A stretch of DNA of 64,000 nt from positions 41,716,001-41,780,000 of the forward strand of contig CM060895.1 of assembly GCA_030762935.1 (NCBI GenBank). The letters are read 5' to 3'. Both the position numbers and the translations under genes were made by a program. Under the pieces are notes generated by a model. That model was given only the letters and a program-made list of their open reading frames with translations, was not told the DNA's origin and searched no databases. This document shows positions 8,341-19,082 of this stretch, one piece after another (within the stretch, counting starts at the first letter, position 1; every line of letters starts with the position of its first letter). Source of the DNA: Hymenopus coronatus. Taxonomy: Eukaryota; Arthropoda; Insecta; Mantodea; Hymenopodidae.

Positions 8341-11300
8341 ATCTTATAATGACCGTGTGGTAAAGTATTAACTCTCTTGCAATGCAATGCTTTTATCGTC
8401 ATCAGAACTTAAAACAAGTTTACTACATTCGACAGTATGCGATAAATGTTTATAAAAATCTAATCAAATTCATTTTCCAATTCCTATTTTGCCATCTAAA
8501 CAATTTTATAATCATGAAAAGTAATTTCATTTTAAACACTTTTTTTTTTTTTTTTTTTTTTTTCGTCCTTTGGATTTTTCATATTCTTAGTCTTGTACCA
8601 TGTAAGAATACATTTTCGATCGTAAACTAACGTGTTGTCATAATTTTTCCATAATTTTTATCTTTCATTTTTTCTAAAACTTTCTTGTTTACTTGTGGCA
8701 TTTTATAAGTCTTATCTTTTGAATAATCGTTTGTGTCCAATTCGTTTATCAAAGACTTCATGTCATAAAAATCTCTTTCTTATATCGAGATTAAATAATC
8801 TGTATCCATATAACATAAATCAATGCTTTCAGTGTATTTTGGTTCTAATACTATAATGAGATTGTACATTTTTATTTCTGAAGCATTTAAAATACTCACT
8901 CCAACATAAATTGGGTCATTGGATACTACAATATTTTTTTTTTCATATGAACTGCTGCTAGATTTTCTTAAAACACAGTGGTAGGCTGATAATTTGGTTT
9001 TCAAATATAATACTGTATTGCTTTGGATTTTTTAATGTTATAAAACCGAGTTTCCAATATTTTCCACTGTTTTATCAAAAACAAAGTTATACGTAAGTTT
9101 ATAAAAATCTTTTTTAAATTCGTTACCAGCATTTTTTCGCATTTCAGCATTAAAATCAACGTATTTTTTCAGCCAACCTGATTGCTCAAATGCCAAGATT
9201 TTTTTTTTTAATTTTAATACAAGTTTTAAAGATTGTTTTAGATCTCTGTAATGTAAAACATATTTATCTTTATTATTTAATGTCGTTGCAAATTTATTTC
9301 CTTCTTCTGGTGCTAAAGGAAAAATTTTGTGTAAATATTGTAATTGTTTTGGATACTCTAAATCAACTTCAAAAATAAAACCATATTTATAATCATCTGG
9401 TGATTCAGGTATTTGTTTTAACATTGAATCTCTTCGGTTCTAACCATTTGAAATTTTAAATGGTACACAGTGAGACTTCATCCACCCGTATAAATTATTT
9501 GCGTCCATGTATGTAACATATTTGATTATTCCGATTAAAATGTTTTATATTTATTTGATTTTGCGTATCCTTTAATAGTTTTGCACGATTATAGTCTTCA
9601 TTAGAAATAGCTTATTTATTCAGTCTGGAAGAACACTTTTTAGGTAATTTTGTTTATTTTAATTTTTCTTCAGAGCTCGTATATTCGTTAAGGTACAGCT
9701 TTTTTAATTATTAAATCTAATTGCTCATCTTAGAAATATTTATCTGTTTCTCTAAATTGTACTTTAAGATTGTTGGAAGATAATTTATCAATACTAGAGG
9801 TCATAAATTTATACGTAACCAAAATTCTTAATGTTACGCCATCTTCAACCTTTTAACTAAAAGAAATATACTTTTGTTCATTATTTGGAATAGTGCTAAT
9901 ATCTTGATTATGTATTGCTAATTCTTTGATAAACACATGCACATATTTTGCTGAATTATTAATATAAACTGCAATAGAGGGATTTTTATAAGTAATATTA
10001 CAATATTTGTGAGCACTTCCTGGATATTTTCCTGTTACATGACAATGGTATCGTACTTTTCTTTTCTCAACAGAAAATGTTGTAATCATTTGTCATTTTC
10101 ATTGGTACATTACGTTTATACATTTAATTTTTCTAGATTCTTATTTTAATAATTCAACGAATTTTTGTCCTGCGTCCTTATGTTACAGGTAGTTTATACT
10201 CACCATTAAAATATTTAACGTAACTCCATGAAAATGGCGTTTTTTATATTTAATATATGATTTTTCAGGATTTCGCTGCCAAATAAAGGTGCTCGTAATG
10301 AATGAGTATAATTTGTTATTTTATCACCTTTTACGGGCAGTTCTATTTTTACTGAGTTCTATATAATCGTCTTCATGATTGGCTAATTTTTCTTGTGAAT
10401 GAAAATATCTCATCACAAGGATAAATGCCACGCTCGTGTTTGACTAGCAATGAATCTAGACAAGTTTTTTACCTAACAATTATGAGAATTATTTTCATTT
10501 AAGATTAAAAGCAGATTTTCACATTAATTATAGCTTTTTAGTCTTTAATTTCTTTTGGTATATCCATACAGGAAGCAAAAATCGGATTGTGTCTATTAAC
10601 ACTTAATTCTAAACTTTTTTTATATAAGATAAAGATTAACCATATTTTTTTTCCATTGCATTTCTTCCAACTCTGTTAATAGTTTACTCGTGGGTTGCTG
10701 ATAATTTTCTAAATTAGTTCTTAATAAAACTTAGTTATCAAACTAAATTCTTGTATTTCGCCGTCTTTTAAAATTACAATAAAATTTCATAATTAATCGA
10801 TCTTCTTTGAATTAAAATACTCTAATTTAGTGATTACTACAGCAGAAGTTCCAGTGCACAAATTCCGTGATTTTTACATTAATGTATTATTTAGGTGGAT
10901 GTTAACTTGTATTTTCCAATATAACGAATATTAGATGAATTCGCAATGTCCATTTTTAAAAATGATTCCACCATTTTTGTGAAAGTTTGGATAACCTATA
11001 TTTTCTAGGTTGTTAATGCATATATCGCTGTTTAAAAAACCGTCTAATTACATTCATATTTTACGTTTTTAATGCATAACCATCCGAGCCCTAATTTTCA
11101 GTATTAAGTTCATGTTATTATTCTAGATTTAAAAATAGAATCTTTTCTGTCCAGTCGCTTAGCAGTTTTAAAAATATTATCTGAAAATTTAAATTCTCAT
11201 TTATTTCTGATGGGTTCTTTAATTTCTTGATATCTATCCACTAAAGTTTTTCAAAATAATTTTCATCCGTTTATTAAGATTAGCATAATGTTTCAAGTTT

Positions 11301-11790
11301 TCCGTTTTACAGATTCTATGAAATCTTTTAAATAGTTTTTACTTAATTCATTATCATTATTATTATTGTTCTCAAATTTTTCGATAAGATCAATTGTTGC
11401 TTAAGTTTAGTATTTTTTTTTTTTCCTTTTGTTATGAAAGATTCTTTATTCAATTCGTTATCGTTATGCAGTATTTAGAACAAGATGGATTCATTTTTCT
11501 TTATGAAGTTTACCATAGTTTCGCTATCGATATTACTAATATTGTCAGCAGTATTTAGAATAAGATCGATTAATTTTTCTTTAATAAGTTTAGCATGCCG
11601 TTTTAAAGCTTTAGTTTTATAAATGGATCGAAGCTCTTTTTTAGTTTTATATCTTAATTTACTCTTATTCATTTGCTTTTTATTAAAATAATAAATTCTA
11701 ATAGATCTGGTTTAGTTAGATTTAAAGAACGTTTCTCTTTACAATAATTTTCCAAATCGTTATAACTTCATTCACGTATTAAAACGTGTT
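8335..11790 (-). pseudogene. Polinton protein-primed DNA polymerase B (pPolB), decayed
   Basis: This would be the replicase of the Polinton: a family B polymerase with 3'-5' exonuclease that initiates from a terminal protein. Reading right to left, the start (11672-11475) is a Lys-rich region with repeated helices, RHAKLIKEKLIDLI and VNFIKKNESILF, resembling SAP-like linker repeats. Next is VRYHCHVTGKYPGSAHKYC (10089-9853), the Cys/His block before the exonuclease, with VHVFIKELAIHNQDI. Then KFMTSSIDKLSSN (about 9810-9770), YGFIFEVDLEYPKQL (9424-9038), the HYRDLKQSLK and FYKLTYNFVFDKTVENIG blocks, the catalytic YMDTDYLIS (about 8812-8786), and YKMPQVNKKV. The end is near GHYKI at about 8350. 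At least six frameshifts or stops separate these pieces. Total length of about 3.4 kb is normal for the family. Confidence 0.85.
11475..11790 (-). repeat. Repeated Lys-rich helical units at the front of the polymerase relic
   Basis: Two neighbouring DNA units (11460-11500 and 11540-11580) share the stretch GCAGTATTTAGAA.AAGAT, encoding similar peptides (KEKLIDLILNTADN and KKNESILF). A third related peptide, LTKPDLLEFI, lies near 11720. They look like tandemly copied SAP-like helices. The function in Polinton polymerases is not established. Confidence 0.4.
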
Positions 11791-13685
11791 GTACCTTAAA
11801 GGTTTTTAATGAAAACGGTGTTTATTTAATTACATTTTAAACCGGGGATTAAGTACAACTGAAATCACGGTTTCCATTTGTGACATTTAAAAAATGTTGC
11901 TCCCTGCACCAAACCTGACACACATTGCCTACCAGAAACATTATCATGATAATTGGTATCTCCGTGTTCCACTCTCTAGGAACTTGCTGCAAATGACACT
12001 AACTTTAGAGGAGACAGTGCGCAAGAATAAACGGAAATTCTTCTGAATTCCTACCAAAAAAAAAAAAACACAGGAAACTATGCTTGGACTTCCTAAAGAA
12101 ATCTCGTCAGTGACCTGCGTTCCCAGAGTCTATTCAGTAGTTGCAATACGATCAATGCACGATTGCAGTACAGGTGAGGAATCAAGTCTCTCATAGTTCC
12201 ATGAAAGGGAGGAGTAGGCAGTTGCGACCAGCCATAAAGCAACTAGTGTAAGCCGAAAGACAAGGTGGTCTCTTACAGTCATCTTCATAAAAGTATCTGC
12301 TCTCATTTCTTATATAATTTATAAAGCGAATACCGGAAGTAACTTGATAAGGAACTTATCCTCGAAAATATTTTGAGATTGAATACTCATATGTGTAACT
12401 TCAGGGAGAGAATACGGATCTTATTAATGGACGAGACATTGAAGTAATTCCACTTCAGCAGCAGCATGACCAACAACCACCACTGAAGAGGAAGCTACAG
12501 CAGAAACAAGTCGGAAACTGTGCCAACGTCGAAGATGAGGAGATGCCACATCAGTCGTAACAGAAATGGCACTCAACACAATGTACCTCTTGCACGGGAT
12601 ATGTGTGTAAATTACATTAAGAAGTTGTTTACACAAAATGTACATACTAAATCCCGAAATCATGCAATTTAGTGCTTGTAAAATTTCGTTACACTGTCCC
12701 AAGTATTCTTAATATGATATATACCCTGCCCTGATTGATATATCAATATCGAGTAAAATAAATACAGAAGTTGTTTCATTCATTTAAATATATTATGTAC
12801 AGTGTATTTCGCGTCATGACACGCATGTCCAAATTATGAAAAACGTGCATAATTTTATTTACACTAGTCAAATTGAACCAAATGCGACTTTGTACATTTC
12901 TGCCACGAGTAGTTAATGTAGTCCTGCAGTGATGTTTACATATTGGCATTATGGGATTGACATCATGGACAGATTCGCCTTGATAAAATTTACTGATATC
13001 CACTTCATTCATGGAAAAACCTGGAATAGAAAAGTTTCAAAACTTTTTCGTTGATTATCCCTTACAACTCCAACTAGGTCACACTTTTTACGAAACTTCA
13101 CCGTAATTTGCAGGAACAGGGAGCCTACGAGTAAACTAACATGACTGGTGTAAGAACTTGCAAAATTCCTCAATCTGAGGACCAGTTATTGGATCCAGCG
13201 TCTGAGATCAGCATTGGTGTGCACGAAAGTTGTAGGCGTTGTTCTAAGTCATAAGAAGATTTCTACACTTGTCTGCAGCCCTTTCATGGTTAGGAGTTCC
13301 AGGCAACGAGTCCAGCTGATTAACGTCCTACAGTAGAACTCTAACAGTGGCTTTTGCACAAGTGTAATCGAGAACCTGACTTTATAATCACTGCGTTTTA
13401 TCAGTGATGATGCTTTAACAGAAACGGCATACAATAATGTTGCATAAATCGCACCACGCCTAAATCGCACTTCGTCAGAAACGGTGCTTCTGTATGTATG
13501 CGTCTCCTTGTGGATTTTTGACAAGTGCTAAACCTGCACTTGTGCAGCAGTTTGGTGAGGTTTGTGGTATTCGTTTCTGTATGACTCTGAAGGTTTTTGT
13601 TCAAATTTCTGCAGTTTTTTCAACAATTGTCTAAGCATCCCAATTGTTGACAAGTTATTTATTATATTCTAACTATATTTTTAGC
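11791..13685. other. 1.9-kb stretch with no recognised gene
   Basis: Several ORFs of 65-92 codons exist on the minus strand, but none resembles a known protein and their composition is not coding-like. A poly-A run is at 12055-12068. A Gln-rich reading (PLQQQHDQQPPLKRKLQQKQ, + strand, about 12445-12510) is open only briefly. Confidence 0.4.
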
Positions 13686-13696
13686 GATAGATGCTT

Positions 13697-13937
13697 GAAA
13701 TGAAATGGCGTTTTATTTATAGACGCTCTTTAATTGCTGTGGTTCTCAACAACCCATTCCATACTGGGTGAGAAGGACTGCTTAATTTTGCTCAGATGCC
13801 CCTATATCAGGCTCCGAAGGAAGCCATGCTACGGATTTTTACGCCCGAAAAAATCCATCGTCCTCCGCCGGGCTTGAACCCACTACCTTAGGTATATGAA
13901 GTTTGCATGGTAACCATTACACGGAGGGCGACGATGT
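13697..13937 (-). mobile_element. tRNA-derived SINE, family A (internally deleted copy)
   Basis: Reverse complement has a tRNA-like head with pol III A box (GTGTAATGGTTACCATGC type) and B box (GGGTTCAAGCCC), then the family body ending GAGCGTCTATAAATAAAAC. The middle block containing the TTTACGGCACGTAAAAG segment of the other copies is missing. An 11-bp target duplication GATAGATGCTT flanks it exactly (13686-13696 and 13938-13948). Confidence 0.9.
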
Positions 13938-14169
13938 GATAGATGCTTTAGCTACTGTTTTAAATTCTTCGCTCAAGTTACGGTGGTTAGGGATAGCGGA
14001 GACAACCATAAAATGGCTCCTTTGCCGAAATCGCATCTTTGCATCTCAAATCGCACAGCTGTTGCGCCATGTTACGATAATTGATACTATCATTATTCAA
14101 TTGACTGCAGATTGTGCTGGCGGGGAAGAGAGAATATGATAAATGGACAGCAGAAAACATAGCTGGCAA

Positions 14170-15710
14170 TAAAAGTTTCCAGTGAGAGAAAAATCAAGAC
14201 TAAAAGAGTTACAGAATATGAAATTTAAAAAACATTCCTTGGGCACTATCATGGCGAAGTGACGACAGGTTTTAAACGCCAGTCTCGTTCTTCAGTGAAT
14301 GGGACGGAAACAGTTCTAGCCGGCAAACTTTGAAGTTATTCTTAATTTTGAGTCTGCTCTAATGGGCCTAACTAGAACAATAGTGCGAAAGCTAGCTTAC
14401 ATTTTAGTTGCAAATCCGCATCTAAAACGTCCGTTCAATCACGAAAGAAAGATTAGGGACTAAATGGTATAATTCCTTTACGAAGCAGGAACCTCATCTG
14501 AGTTTAAGACAACCCGAAAATGTTTGTCGTTAGAGCTAAAGGGTTCTGCAAGCCCAACATTATGCATTTCTTTGGTGTTCTACAAAATATTATTAATCAA
14601 AATTACTTAAATGCTTTGAGGATTTATTATTAATAGTTGGGAAAGAAGGAAAGGCCAAAATGAAATCTATTAATAGTTGCGGAAGAAGCAAAGGTCAAAA
14701 TTGACCAATAAGCTAAAGGAGAAAGAGGAGTAAATACTACATCTTTGCTGTTGTAGTCCAGACGGTTATTTGTATCCCGAAGATAATTTTCAAAAGGAAA
14801 CTGCATAGATCTCAAAACCGAAATACCAGCGTGCAGTGTAGTTGAAGTATCTGAGACAGGTTACATGAACTTTTATTTGTTTATAAAATGGCTACGCCTT
14901 CTCTAAATAAAGAGGAAGTCCTTGTGCTCGATAAGTCATTCGACACACTCAAAAAACATGGATACCATCAAACTAGCTAAAGAGAATGGCGTCTTTCTTT
15001 TGCAACTATCAGGACACACTAATCGCTTGTAGCTCCTTGACCTGTCAACATCTGCGAAAAGAGGAGAGGGTCTTCTAGTTTAATGTGGCGGTGTTTTTAT
15101 TGAAGCCTGTGCTAGAGCAGCATGCAAGTCTAACGCTATATCTGGGTTCAAAAACACGGGTATTTGGCCTCTTGACAGAAATGTGTTCCAAGACAAGACT
15201 TTGTCGTACGTAAATGTTCTAGTGCCGGCTTCCGACTAAGTGGAAGGAAGATCAGATGAGCTGCTAGAACAAAATTGCTGATGACGTAGATCCTGTGTCA
15301 CCTATGGACAATTTTCAAGAATTAGAAACACTATGCCAGAAACGTGAGAAGAATGGCCGATGTCTTTAGTGTTTCACCAACAGAGATCAGCCCTTGCCCC
15401 AGATCACCAAGCAAGGAAACTTTTGTCAAAAGCTGCACAAAAAGCAGAGGTGTTAACAGCAACGTCCTATAAACTGCTACTAGAAAGAGGCTGCAAACAA
15501 AAAACTTGAAAAATTCAAGAAAACTCATCGACAGCTTCGAAAATCCTAGTCAAGAACTAGTGGGAAATCCAAAAGGATGCCCAAGACAGTTTGCCAAAAA
15601 AAAGATAGGATAACTAACAACGAATAATCGTGGTTTTGCTTCCCTTGTGGCGATAAGATGGAAAGCCTGGTGCAGCGCCAAAATTATGCATAGAGGGTAC
15701 ATGAAGAATA
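14170..15710 (+). pseudogene. pogo/Tigger transposase relic, second copy
   Basis: Pieces in the usual order: a CENP-B-like DNA-binding region (FESALMGLTRTIVRKLAYIL, about 14350-14410, then HPHLKRPF-type text), SPTLCISLVFYK near 14560, a gap, DNHES-region text hardly readable near 14940, then SGFKNTGIWPLDRNVFQDK (about 15140-15200), YVNVLVPASD and VSPTEISPCPRSP (about 15365-15410). An AAKKAK-like basic tail ends near 15620. The central catalytic section is mostly lost and a local 40-bp duplication (14631-14708) sits there. Frames change repeatedly. It is followed by a T-rich tract. Confidence 0.7.
14631..14708. repeat. 40-bp tandem duplication
   Basis: Two units starting TAATAGTTG at 14631 and 14671, both followed by a purine-rich GGAAAGAAGGAAAGG-like stretch. 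It lies in the eroded centre of the transposase relic. Confidence 0.8.
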
Positions 15711-15731
15711 TGCTGGCAACTACAATAAGGA

Positions 15732-15777
15732 CATTGTTTTTTTTGTTTTTTTTTTTTTTTTGTTTTTGTTTTTTTTT
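15732..15777. repeat. T-rich tract
   Basis: A nearly continuous poly-T broken by single G bases. It may be the reverse of a retroposon A tail, but no element body was recognised beside it. Confidence 0.8.
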
Positions 15778-16011
15778 GTAACTCTTGCTAATGCGATATT
15801 TTACATTTTGATCATTTTTAATTTGTGCCTGTTTCGTGCATATTATGCTGAATATTAGATTTAAAAGTCCAATTAAATGTTTTAAGTACCGTCAACTGGG
15901 GTGACTGACACTTCCGTATATCTTATTTGTTTTCTTACGTATTCTTGAAAATATTTCGTCTTTCTGGGTGATGTAGGCATACATTTCTTGTTTCAGCTCT
16001 AGAGGTGAAAA

Positions 16012-16985
16012 ATGCCAAGAAAGTATTAAAGTTAATTTGGGTCAAGGCCCTACCGCAGCTACAGTAAGGATAACTTTCAAAAAGCGTTGGATGCCTTAAA
16101 AAGTGGCATATCAAAGCAGGCTTCTAAAACGTTCAAAATTCCACGTAGTACGCTCATAAGCAAGGTGTAAATGAACCAGGTAGCCAACGAGCTCTAAGCG
16201 ACGAGAAAGAAAATACTTACCAGCACTTGACATCGGTCGCTAATTGGGGATTACCACTGACAAAAGACAATATTCGTTCAGTGGTGAAAGAATATCTTGA
16301 TAGAAAAGGTGTTGCTGTTTTCAGATTTAAAAATAACTATCCTGGACTACATTTTGTGGAAAATTTCAGCAAAAAGAATAACAATATCAGGTCGTACAGC
16401 TTCAAATATCACCACATTCAGAGCAAAGGTCGGTCCGAAAAAAGTTTGATAACGTCAAAGGTATACACAACTGTTCTGCACAAAATCTGTACACCTATAA
16501 TGAGAAACGCTACTGATGACCCTGGACCCAAGAAAGTCCTTGGTCCTAAATGCGCAAGGCGGTTTAAATGCTCTAAAGTCATTCCAAGCAATCAATTAAC
16601 CTGATTATATCCGGAAATGTTAATCTCCTGCCTCTTATGGTTGTCTACAACGCCCAAAATATGCATCAAATTTGGAAAAACGTGAGGCCACCGGGCACGG
16701 TTTACAGGAATTCAGCTAGTGGATGGTTTGATATGGATTTATTTTAAATTTGGTTCGTGGAAGTTCTGTTTTCACACATAAATAAAACCCTAGTAAAAGA
16801 CACTGATGAGGTGGTTACTCTTGGCGACAACATTGCAAGCCATTTTTCACTCCGAGTGATGATGCTAGTAAAAAAATGTATTTCACATAATTTCCTCCAA
16901 ACGCCATCATCTCATATACAATCCCTTGATGATGTGTTTGCTCCTATGAAAAGGAAGTGGCGCTCTATCCTTGATACATAGCTTT
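16012..16985 (+). pseudogene. pogo/Tigger transposase relic, third copy (psq-type HTH)
   Basis: ATG near 16012 opens MPRKY, then YSKDNFQKALDALKSG and KTFKIPRSTLISKV, a pipsqueak-type helix-turn-helix. The CENP-B-like region has frame breaks (KEYLDRKGVAVFRFKNNYPG at about 16285-16345). The DDE core shows GNVNLLPLMVVYNAQNM, PPGTVYRNSASGWFD and TLGDNIASHFS, which holds the second catalytic Asp. Then LQTPSSHIQSLDDVFAPMKR, where the third Asp region QPLD is altered to QSLD, and a stop at 16979. Three or more stops or shifts. The sequence upstream (TACCGTCAACTGGGGTGACT, 15888-15907) resembles an element terminus, but I found no matching inverted partner. Confidence 0.75.
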
Positions 16986-16999
16986 ATCTGTGTTGCATG

Positions 17000-18620
17000 A
17001 AGACGTGTCTTGGTGAATATTTTTCCATTGTGATTAAAAATGTATTAACTTTCCCTCAGGTAATAGCTCAACTTTTTTTTTTAATCACCGACCCATATAT
17101 CGTAAAATTGATTAAAATTGTGGCAAAATATTTGGCAATGGGATAACTTTGACATTCAGAAGATTAAAATTCAAACACAACGTAAAATCATGTCATCACC
17201 CAAAACCCTGGTAACTTTGACACCCTGAATGTTTTCAAATATCTCCGAAAGTACAAATTCAAAAATAATGTAATTTAAGGAAACACTAAGAAATACATCT
17301 TTTATATAAATATTGTTACAGAAAGTATACATAGGGAACGAAACAAATAACTATAGTAAATGTGCCAAAGTCGACGCTAGTTGAACTCAATGCCAATTAA
17401 CAGATGCGATTTTGACTACTATTGCGATTTAGGAAACAGTTTCCTAGATGGCACCAATGATTTGAATTTTTCAATACTATTTCTTACGATTTAAAAATTT
17501 GACAAAAAATAAACAAATTCCTAAATGAGAAATAATTTTGATTACTATTTTGTATGTTTATAAAGTTAAACTGATGTTTCTATAAACTCCTTAGGTCACC
17601 TTATCCTGCTAACAGCAGGACTAGCCGTGTCGGCTGGCACATTTGGCAGGCCCATACCTAATGGAATCTCATTTAAATGGATAAGTATACAACTTTCTTG
17701 CTCTAATTGCACTGAGCTGCTGGAGGAAATTCCATATGATGTTCGTCAGCTCATGAAGTGACAGCATGACGATGTCTCTACTAAATTGTCCAAGGAAATT
17801 TCTTTTATGAGTGATTTCCGACGAAATGAATTGAGAAAGGTGATCCGGTTAATTGGACTGCCCGTTCTGTTGATACGAGTGATTTTTTCCCCCAGGGCTT
17901 TATGTGTTGGCCAACATGTACAGTGACTCCTGATCCTCATTTCCTTTCTATTTTACGCGCATTAGCGTTTGTTTTAATTCAACAAAGAAATTAGTTTGTG
18001 TAGGCTATCTTGTCTTGAGTACTGAATATAGGTTGCAAGATGGGTAAATCTGACTGTTTAAAAAAAATTAAATTTAATGGTAAGCACTATATAAAAACTG
18101 AAGATGTCTCCTAACTTACAAATCCACCTGGAATGGATGGAGGTACAATTTCAAAAGAAAAACGTACGTCACATCAAAGAGAGAGTCTAGTTGGAAGATG
18201 AACAGTAACAACTAGGCAGTGGCAGTGTGAGGTGGAAATATTGTTTATGTTGAAATTCTGTGCAACTTTGTAAATAGAAATTCTTGCTGTAAAAATTGTA
18301 CATCTATAGGCACCTTATTATCAAAGATTTTAGTGTATGGTTAAGACTTTCACCAGTGTTTTAACATAATTGGAAAAACTGGTGCGAACGATTCAACCAG
18401 AACCTCTGAAAGAACAGATGATAGATATATCAATTAAAGAATGGTGTATGGTATGAGGTGTATCGGTGAAGGACAAGAGTGCAGAGGTTTTATATGGAAT
18501 GCTCTACTTGCCTCTTCCGCCTGCTAAGCTTAGTGATTAATCAGACAAAATAATAAAACATAAGATAAAGTCAAAATAGTATTGTGGCACCTAGAAGAAT
18601 AATTAGAAATAATTATAGAG
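17000..18620. other. Spacer without recognisable genes
   Basis: No convincing coding or repeat signal. Short ORFs on the minus strand (for example 17940-17746) match nothing I know. CTGGTAACTTTGACACCCTG near 17206 may be a decayed end of the preceding pogo-like element. Confidence 0.4.
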
Positions 18621-19082
18621 GAGGCTGGGGTACAGTGAGCAATTCCTTGTAAAAAAAATCAATTTTTTCCCTATTTTCAATTAGGGAAATATAATTTTAC
18701 TAAGAGAAAACATTTACACGTTGGTAATATCAGCGGATTTTTCAAGACGGCTACTGCTGCGTTTCCCGCATAAGATTGCATGTTCGTTTTTTGCGCTGTT
18801 CCTCGTACTTTACATATGGAATTAAAATACTTTTACTGACTAAAATTTCTGCTTTTGAAAATCAAAACCGCTAAGTGCGATTGCAATAGCATATGGAGTG
18901 AAATTAATCCTACGCAGCCTAGTGAGTTTTAATAATGTATTAAGTTTCATGTGGTATTGTGTGGGGCACAGCGAGAAATTGATGCTTGGGGCAGAGTAAG
19001 CATATTGCCCACTGTACCCCACGATCATTAAAAGCATTATACTGTATTATTATTCAGTCCTCACTGTGTTATTCTGAGAGAT

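Larger units (their letters stand above)
1200..11790. mobile_element. Ruined Polinton/Maverick with nested insertions
   Basis: Polintons are large self-synthesising DNA transposons related to adenovirus-like viruses. They encode a protein-primed DNA polymerase B, a cysteine protease and capsid proteins. Here polymerase B (-), a phospholipase A2-like domain (+), an adenovirus-type protease (+), a BRO-N gene (-) and a possible minor capsid (-) occur within one AT-rich 10.6-kb stretch, all frameshifted. A foreign repeat gene (4462-5700) and a mariner (5757-7049) interrupt it. I could not locate the long terminal inverted repeats, the 6-bp target duplication or the integrase, so the outer limits are only approximate. 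That all pieces come from one insertion is inference from clustering and similar decay. Confidence 0.7.

Noticed and set aside
12424..13604. Several 65-92-codon minus-strand ORFs as genes
   Set aside because: No motif or coding-like composition, and they overlap one another in different frames.
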